Source: Endocarpon pusillum Z07020
Taxonomy: Eukaryota; Ascomycota; Eurotiomycetes; Verrucariales; Verrucariaceae
Assembly (NCBI RefSeq): GCF_000464535.1
Contig: NW_006916438.1
Coordinates: 132,590-196,589, forward strand
Reading direction: 5' to 3'
Length of the DNA stretch: 64,000 nucleotides
The notes under the pieces are model-generated. The model had not been told where the DNA came from and searched no databases. It saw nothing but the letters and a program-made list of their open reading frames with translations. Made by a program: the position numbers and the translations under genes. Shown in pieces: positions 58,539-64,000 of this stretch; positions within the stretch are counted from its first letter, which is position 1; the number at the start of each line of letters is the position of its first letter.

Positions 58539-59420
58539 CTATGCGACGAAATCAATGACCACGCTCTCCTTTCCCTCCTCGGCCGTGACCTTCAACTGAT
58601 CCAGCTCCTCAGAGAAAATCCAGCCATGCCGTTTTAGTGTTTTTGTATCCGGCTTCTGCCCTTCAATGTCATCAAAGTGCTCGTACCGTCCGTCGTCATT
58701 CGGTTCCTCGAATGAACCTACAAACTTTTTGTCTTTCAATTCGCCATCCAAACCCCCTGGATGCCACCATCCGACACAGTCTAGATTGGTCATGCGGAGC
58801 CGGAATCGATCTCCTGGCTTGACATCTTTGGGTCCCAAGCTCGAAGAAGCATGATGGTTGTGGGCCCGGAACATGCGTTCTGCGGTAATCTCGTGGCTGA
58901 CGACCAAGTCCTCGGATGCTGGCACGGTGACGAATTGTAAGAAGCCAATCTTTCTCTGATCATTTTCACTCGAGCTGCCATAGTTGACACGCACAGACGG
59001 CTTCAAAGATATGACACGTGTCTTGTTGGTGACGTCCACCCAGTAGTTCAAACCGCCGCGGAAGAGCGCATTAGCAAACCCGGAGCCATGATCGAGAGGC
59101 GTGCGATCTGCCTGCAGAGTGATGGCTGATTGTAGAACGCCGAATGAGACGATGCGAGCGGTCACGATTAGCTGGAATGGGTTCGTGGCATCATTGGCTC
59201 CGGAGATGCTGAATGTGGGTGAGGAAGCGGACACTGCCAGCGAAATATGCGCGGTTGTCCTGCGTTCTCCAATCAGCTTTTGGCGGCCGAGGTAATTACG
59301 ACAGACAAATCTTGATGCGTTGCTACAGGTTGACCACGTTTTCCTCTCGGAACTTCTGCCTTCAAGGGTAGCCAGAGAAGTGTAGGAATCTTCAACTTAC
59401 CGGGGAGGTGAATTTGACAT
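58539..59420 (-). CDS. Hypothetical fungal protein (246 aa)
   Basis: The long frame 58539-59259 has no ATG at its start. A short first exon (59401-59420, MSNSPPR) with a GTAAGT donor and an acceptor at 59260 (AACGCAG) joins in phase through a 141-nt intron, giving MSNSPPRTTAHISLAVSASS. The body looks like a beta-rich domain: FQLIVTARIVSFGVLQSAIT, GLNYWVDVTNKTRVISLKP, VKPGDRFRLRMTNLDCVGWW. The N-terminal 'Ig-like' composition and W/G spacing suggest a beta-sandwich. It ends LKVTAEEGKESVVIDFVA. No signal peptide is seen. I do not recognise a named family. Confidence 0.65.
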
Positions 59421-60420
59421 GGCTTGGGTTTGTGCATGGCGGCCTCTGGCACTAGAGACCGTAGAGCACGCCTTTCCTGTTTAACAATCTGTATGCGCGT
59501 TGATCGTTGCAGCCTCACATTCAATGTCCAAAGGAGGACTTTCTGGAGGTCAAGTCTCTGCTTTTTGTCGAATCGTCAGCGTGCTTAGCGGAGCGTTGTC
59601 TTTTGCTCAACTCGGGGTTCAACATCGCAGCCTTATAAGGTCACCGGAGGGGTTGCCGGACCCTATCCGGTCTCTCTCGACCAAATGTGCCCCAAAGTCG
59701 GCATTGCAACTGTGAGTCTGCATTGATGCTGGCTCACCTATCACAGCCCATGCCTTTGAGGAGTCACGTTGTTTGCTCTTGTTCGCATGAAGGTATTTAT
59801 GGGGAATGCCCGGCAGGATGTTCCGGGCATTCATCACCATAACTTCAGGGGCTCAGTCCGATCCTGATGGATTTCTCCATGACCGCAATTTGATCCTTTC
59901 TATGCCTGGCAATCCAAGGGAATATCGATCGCTCCTTGATGGGATGGATGACAAGCACGTGGTGCAAGATGAAACCCCGGATCCTGTCCACATTACCCAT
60001 TTCGCCAGCATATTATCGCACAAAGTGCATATCTCTCCTGTATTGAATTCCCTTGCCCGCAGTCCTCTGAGAGAAACGCCCTTCAGTCAGGTCCGGGAGA
60101 TGGTCTTGACAAGGCCGGCTGGATTCCAGATGGTCGTGGAAGATGTCGTTATGCGAAATGCACCTTTGGCAGAGCTGAGATTACTCTTGATGCCATCTCT
60201 GGCTGGTACATTGAGGTAGGAAGGAGGCAACCATCTATTCAACAGTATTTAAAGAAGGGCTTGACCTCCTTTCGTCCAGTCGTCTCCATCAGCATCCGCT
60301 CATTTTAATCATTCATTTTTCCCTTCGTTCCTTCGTTCCTTCGTTCTTCGTTTAGTCACTCCTTTAGTATTCTGTATCTTCTCTCAGCGCCGGCCGCTAT
60401 CACACCGTTTACTTGACATC
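59421..60420. other. Intergenic spacer
   Basis: No firm gene. A frame at 59806-60219 has an ATG (MPGRMFRAF) but no family feature. A tandem CTTCGTTC repeat lies at 60323-60350 just upstream of the damaged metalloprotease gene and may be part of its pyrimidine-rich promoter. Confidence 0.45.
60323..60350 (+). repeat. Short CCTTCGTT tandem repeat
   Basis: About three and a half copies of an 8-nt pyrimidine-rich unit lie upstream of the metalloprotease reading frame. Such CT-rich tracts are common just before fungal transcription starts. Confidence 0.6.
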
Positions 60421-61130
60421 ATAGTTCACTTTTCCAAACTCGTGTCCGTTGCGGCGTCTGCTCTCTGGCTGACCACCAGCATCAATGCCGCACCCACTCC
60501 GGTTGAAAAGGTGGAGGCGCTTCTCAAACGAGCCATCACCAAGTGGGAAGATTGTACAGACGACCAGAGAAAGAAAGGTGGTCAAGCGTTTGCCGATGCT
60601 GCAACCATCGCCCGCTGGACCTTCGACAATAAGTTAAAAGATGAGAAGGAGTATAAAGACACCGATGCGTAAGTGGCCTGCTCTTCTTTGATATATTCCA
60701 CAATCATAAGCATCACGTGCTGACGGATTCCCTAACCAAAAGATACTCTCATTATTTCGTCGGCGAAGACTCGGAGACAATCACTTCTATGCTTGATGAC
60801 ATCCAACAAAACAACGATCCGACCAACCCTGTCTTCCAATTCAAGGTGTCCTGCAAAGCAACTGATGACTGTGGCACCGGGGACACTGCGAGTCTGGCCA
60901 TCACAGACGCCCTTCCAAGAACAGACAACTTTATGCCTACCATTCGGCTCTGTCCCAAATTTTTTGATCCCAACACACGCGAAACCAAAAATGATCTCGA
61001 CTCCAAAGAATTCAAGAAGAACCCCGGGCGGCGCGATAAATCGTGGTGCCAGCCAGGCCAGAAGTTTGCCGACTTTGAAGTAGCAGGCCTTACAGTCCTT
61101 CACGAGATGACCCACCTGTACTTTGCGTAG
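60421..61130 (+). pseudogene. Damaged secreted HExxH metalloprotease-like gene
   Basis: The reading frame codes a signal-like N-terminus (LVSVAASALWLTTSINA then APTPVE), then a propeptide-like part. A 74-nt intron (60669-60742, branch CTAAC) leads to YSHYFVGEDSETITSMLDD, cysteine pairs (VSCKATDDCG, RLCPKFF), and a zinc-binding motif VLHEMTHLYFA. This order fits the deuterolysin/M35-like peptidases. Two problems are visible. No ATG lies in frame: the codon at the expected start is ATA (60421-60423, ATAGTTCACTTT). The protein also stops right after HEMTH, so the downstream third zinc ligand region usual in the family is absent. Either exons are missed (a TAG acceptor-like site ends at 60424) or the gene is dead. 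Confidence 0.6.
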
Positions 61131-63088
61131 GTTAGATCCGGAGGCTGGGTGTTAATCGACATGGTTTGTCATTCACGCAAGTGTTGCTGAGCTCACAATA
61201 CAGAATGCCTTTTGAGAGATGTTCTCTTAATGGCGCACGTGCTAGTAAGCGCCCCTCCACTTCCTTACTTCCTTACCATCCTCCTGTGGACCATCCTGCT
61301 CTCTCGCCGTACCCGCGCGCAAAGGGCTTGTCACATGATAATATCTGCAGTCACGTGACAGGTCACATGCCTAGGTTCATGACTTCTGCCCTTCTACATT
61401 TTCAATGCACTTTTAGTTTTAGGTGTTATGTATCTTCTTTAATTGAGGCCATTCATTCTTTCCCTCATCGTCTCATCCTTTCACTTCTTGCTATACATTG
61501 ATTGCTCCGGCTTGCATATATGGTGTTGATACTGCTACGGTATTGCTCTCAACAATTTCCTTTTCAGCGCAGGCATGCTCCGCAATCATCGCAATTCCAT
61601 CGACTTCTCGCCTGATATTTTCGCTTGTGAGATTAATCTCCATTGACCAAGTCGCCCAACGCTTTGCGACAAAGTACTCAACGCAGTGTGGAAGATTACA
61701 TATCCTAGACCACATTTCAGGCTAGGAAGACCGGACCATATCGTCAATCTGTATCTCGACACCACCAAAGTTTGTGGTCTTTGAAAGATCATCATGGCTT
61801 TATTGTTATGGAGAAGAGGGGAAATATTGCAGAAAGAGCTCAAAGACAGTATCAAATATGTCAGCAAGTTTCCAACGGATTTCTGCTATGAGTTTCTTGT
61901 TGGATCCTTTCTCTGAATGCAACAGGAACCAGTTTCCATTTAGCGATGAATAGGAAGGAGGATAGAGCTGATGTGATTAGAAGCTGGGTATCGCATACTA
62001 CCAATCGCTGAGCCTTCCCAATCGGGATTGTTTGCAGAAGGATCATGGTGAGACTTGGAGAACATTGTACTTTGTAGCCATCAATCATAGTACTCAGTGA
62101 GTGAGGGGATAGAGCTCAATGCAAATAGCATCTCATACTTTTCTCAATGCTGTGGCATGTTCGAGTAAATTGTCCAAACTGCCGTTCCCCCTTTCTCTTG
62201 TGTATCTCGGCTCTTGGTGCTTCAGAAGACTGACGGACAAATGAAAAGTGTTGACCTTCTGAGAGGCCCTATTGGCCAGGTTTTGGATGCGTAATCCCTG
62301 CGTAGCGCACGCTTTTCATTGGTTAATCTCTACTGCAATTTCGCTTCTAATTTCGCCGTACGTAGTACGGTACAGCCAATTGTACCTAGTATCCTACGCT
62401 CTCTACGGAGTCGTGCCCCATAAGTAGTCAAACCACGCTAATATTAAGGTAAGAGCTAGTAGCTGTAGCTCAAGCCTAGCCTCAAGGCCTAAAATTTGCA
62501 TCAGCGACTGGGGGAGTGTGATTAGAGGGGCCAGATCACTAGAAGCCCCTAAACATAGATAGCCATGTCAGTAAGATAACCGCTAAGCTTCAGCGGCTTA
62601 TAGGGGGACTCTATGTATAATACACATACACTTCTAGCTAGACAGTCACGCTAATGACAGCTAGCTGTTACTGGTAAGCCTTATTGTTAGCATGGTTTGA
62701 CTACTTTTGGGGCACAACTCCGTACCCCCCTAGATATCGAACAACTTGCTTCATCTACGCACCCTGCACACCAGGTTGACACAAAGTAACTAATATAATA
62801 ATAATACAAATTAAATTCGCGGACCTGTCATGTCAGAAATCCCTCTTTTCGGTCTACAGCGATAGGGAAGGCCGCATGTGAGGTCTACTGAGAAGAAAAG
62901 GGGGCTGATTGGGGGCGAAATTGCAGTCTCCAGCTTTTCGCCTTGCACCTAGAGACCACAACTTCATGAGCCTGTTTCCTATCTTCGAATCCCAGATCGT
63001 ACGCCTTTGCCTTGAAACTGGTATCGACCACGGCGTCTCTTGCTCATCAATCGACTCCTCACATACCCTTCGAGCAGAGATGTAAATT
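61131..63088. other. Intergenic spacer carrying a MITE
   Basis: No gene is supported over nearly 2 kb. The only clear structure is the inverted-repeat element at 62406-62722. An AT-rich run (62788-62820) follows it. Confidence 0.55.
62406..62722. mobile_element. MITE, 317 bp, 46-bp terminal inverted repeats and TA target duplication
   Basis: Reading inward from TA at 62404 the left arm is CGGAGTCGTGCCCCATAAGT and onward; the reverse complement of the right arm, ending with TA at 62724, is CGGAGTTGTGCCCCAAAAGT. Over 46 positions (including TA) the arms differ at only five, three of them C/T transitions. The interior (about 225 bp) has no ORF. TA duplication and long perfect-ended repeats point to a non-autonomous Tc1/mariner/pogo-type element. 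Confidence 0.8.
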
Positions 63089-64000
63089 ATGGCGAAGCAA
63101 GAATACCCCAAGTCATCGTCAGTCCTTTGTTGCTTTTCGACTAACGCCCGTTCTCAGAGCATCCCCTATTCAGCTGCCGATCAGGTCTTCTAGCAGCACT
63201 GGGCTCACTTCTGCACTGTCAGAACCTGCTAGTCCAACTTCGCATTCAGACGTCAGCAATGACAGTCCATCCACTATGCCGGTCAATATTCCTACGACAT
63301 ATCCCGATTCGCCTTTCCATGCAACAATCGAAAACGACTTGTTAGGCGACAAAATCATCTATCATAGCATCGGTATGATGCCAGCTTACTCGAGTTGCTC
63401 TTTCGAGGAAGTGCGGCTGGCAGACTATGACAAAGGTAGTTTAGCAAGCCAGCGCGCAAATGGTGTGGCTCAACAAGCTCCTTTTGGCTCCGGAGGAAAC
63501 GCCTTTGGTCCACAACCCTCTACGGCACCTGTTGGGACGGAAAGGGACGACCCTCTCGACGATGCCAGCCCAGGTGGAACTGCTACTGGGCAGGTCGCTT
63601 CAAGTGTCAGTATGCCAAATAAATCAGACCCTTTGACCACCACGAATGGAAATCCATTTCTACCTGTCAAGCTGTTAAAGTAAGTCTCCAAGCTGCTTCG
63701 TTCGAATTGACTAACACGATTTTTCCAGATACCAAGATGATGAAACCGTCAAAGTATTCGTGGGATCGACAAAGGCTTCTTTCAACATTCACAAAAACAT
63801 GGTTTGCAAGATTTCCCCATTTTTCCAGGGCGCCTGCAATAGCTTGTTCAAAGAAGCTCTGAGTGGTGAGATCTACCTTCCCGAGGCAGATCCTCAGGCG
63901 TTCGACATCTTCATGGATTGGATGTATACAAGACTCATCAACTTCCCAGGTCATCCTCCAAAGAAAGAATCCATTAGAGAAACTAAAGCGTGGTGGATTC
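63089..64000 (+). CDS. BTB/POZ-domain protein with NUP98-like N-terminal motif, 5' part
   Basis: Exon 1 (63089-63117, MAKQEYPKSS) joins by a 40-nt intron (63118-63157, branch CTAAC) to ASPIQLPIRSSSSTGL; a second, 49-nt intron (63680-63728) leads to the BTB fold: DDETVKVFVGSTKASFNIHK, MVCKISPFFQGACNSLFKEA, EIYLPEADPQAFDIFMDWMY. Before the BTB domain lies YHSIGMMPAYSSCSFEEVRL followed by ADYDKG, which resembles the 'SFEELRLxDY' box of NUP98-type nucleoporins, and a short FG/Gly-Ser-rich stretch (APFGSGGNAFG). BTB domains mediate dimerisation and CUL3 binding. The C-terminus lies beyond the window. Family is clear; the meaning of the nucleoporin-like part is open. Confidence 0.85.

Noticed and set aside
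59806..60219. 137-codon plus-strand ORF upstream of the metalloprotease-like frame
   Set aside because: It has an ATG but no recognisable motif, intron or signal; it may be promoter sequence read by chance.
1..64000. tRNA, rRNA, CRISPR arrays, bacterial-style operons or phage genes
   Set aside because: I found no B-box-like tRNA core, no rRNA-like sequence and no regularly spaced repeats other than protein-coding ankyrin units; the gene structure is fungal.

Overview
This window looks like nuclear DNA of a filamentous ascomycete (Pezizomycotina). The genes are interrupted by very short introns, mostly 40-75 nt, with GT...AG ends and CTRAC-like branch sites. The recognisable proteins belong to fungal families: a HET-domain protein, a long fungal NOT4, DUF3605, the aromatic-acid-exporter/BRE4-like family, a secreted agmatinase and an ankyrin/membrane protein. 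The class (Leotiomycetes or Dothideomycetes would both fit) cannot be fixed from the sequence alone. I saw no tRNA, rRNA or CRISPR. Most exon joins below were worked out by reading frames across splice sites; they are readings of the DNA, not transcript evidence.

Layout. 0-1 kb: 5' part of a HET-domain gene that runs off the left edge (minus strand). 1-8.9 kb: two long, disordered conserved-hypothetical genes separated by wide spacers; one spacer carries a small TA-flanked inverted-repeat element. 8.9-41 kb is a dense housekeeping block: arginyl-tRNA synthetase, cytochrome b5 reductase diverging from a DUF3605 gene, an NFKBIL1-like splicing factor, a mitochondrial PPR protein diverging from mitoribosomal protein S18, AIP1, SAGA subunit HFI1, a secreted agmatinase, a 1058-residue membrane transporter-like protein, a small secreted Kex2-site protein, a complex I 30-kDa subunit diverging from NOT4, and the long ORF that is probably NOT4's 3' half. 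41-51.7 kb is gene-poor and holds a DUF1115 gene and a 4.5-kb ankyrin/membrane gene broken by three frameshifts. 51.7-59.4 kb: PTPA/RRD1, a CCDC130-type splicing factor diverging from an unrecognised AT-hook/acidic nuclear protein, and an unknown fungal protein. 59.4-64 kb: a damaged HExxH metalloprotease gene, a 317-bp TA-flanked MITE, and the start of a BTB protein with a NUP98-like N-terminus that runs off the right edge.

How genes relate. There are no operons. Several pairs share short divergent promoters, two of them with plausible functional links: the PPR protein with RSM18 (both mitochondrial), and a complex I subunit with NOT4 (weaker). Candidates for something undescribed are the 804-residue AT-hook/acidic/Myb-like protein (54.9-57.3 kb), the small secreted protein with an in-frame stop or optional 39-nt intron (31.2-31.9 kb), the BTB/NUP98-like protein at the right edge, and the decaying ankyrin-membrane gene.
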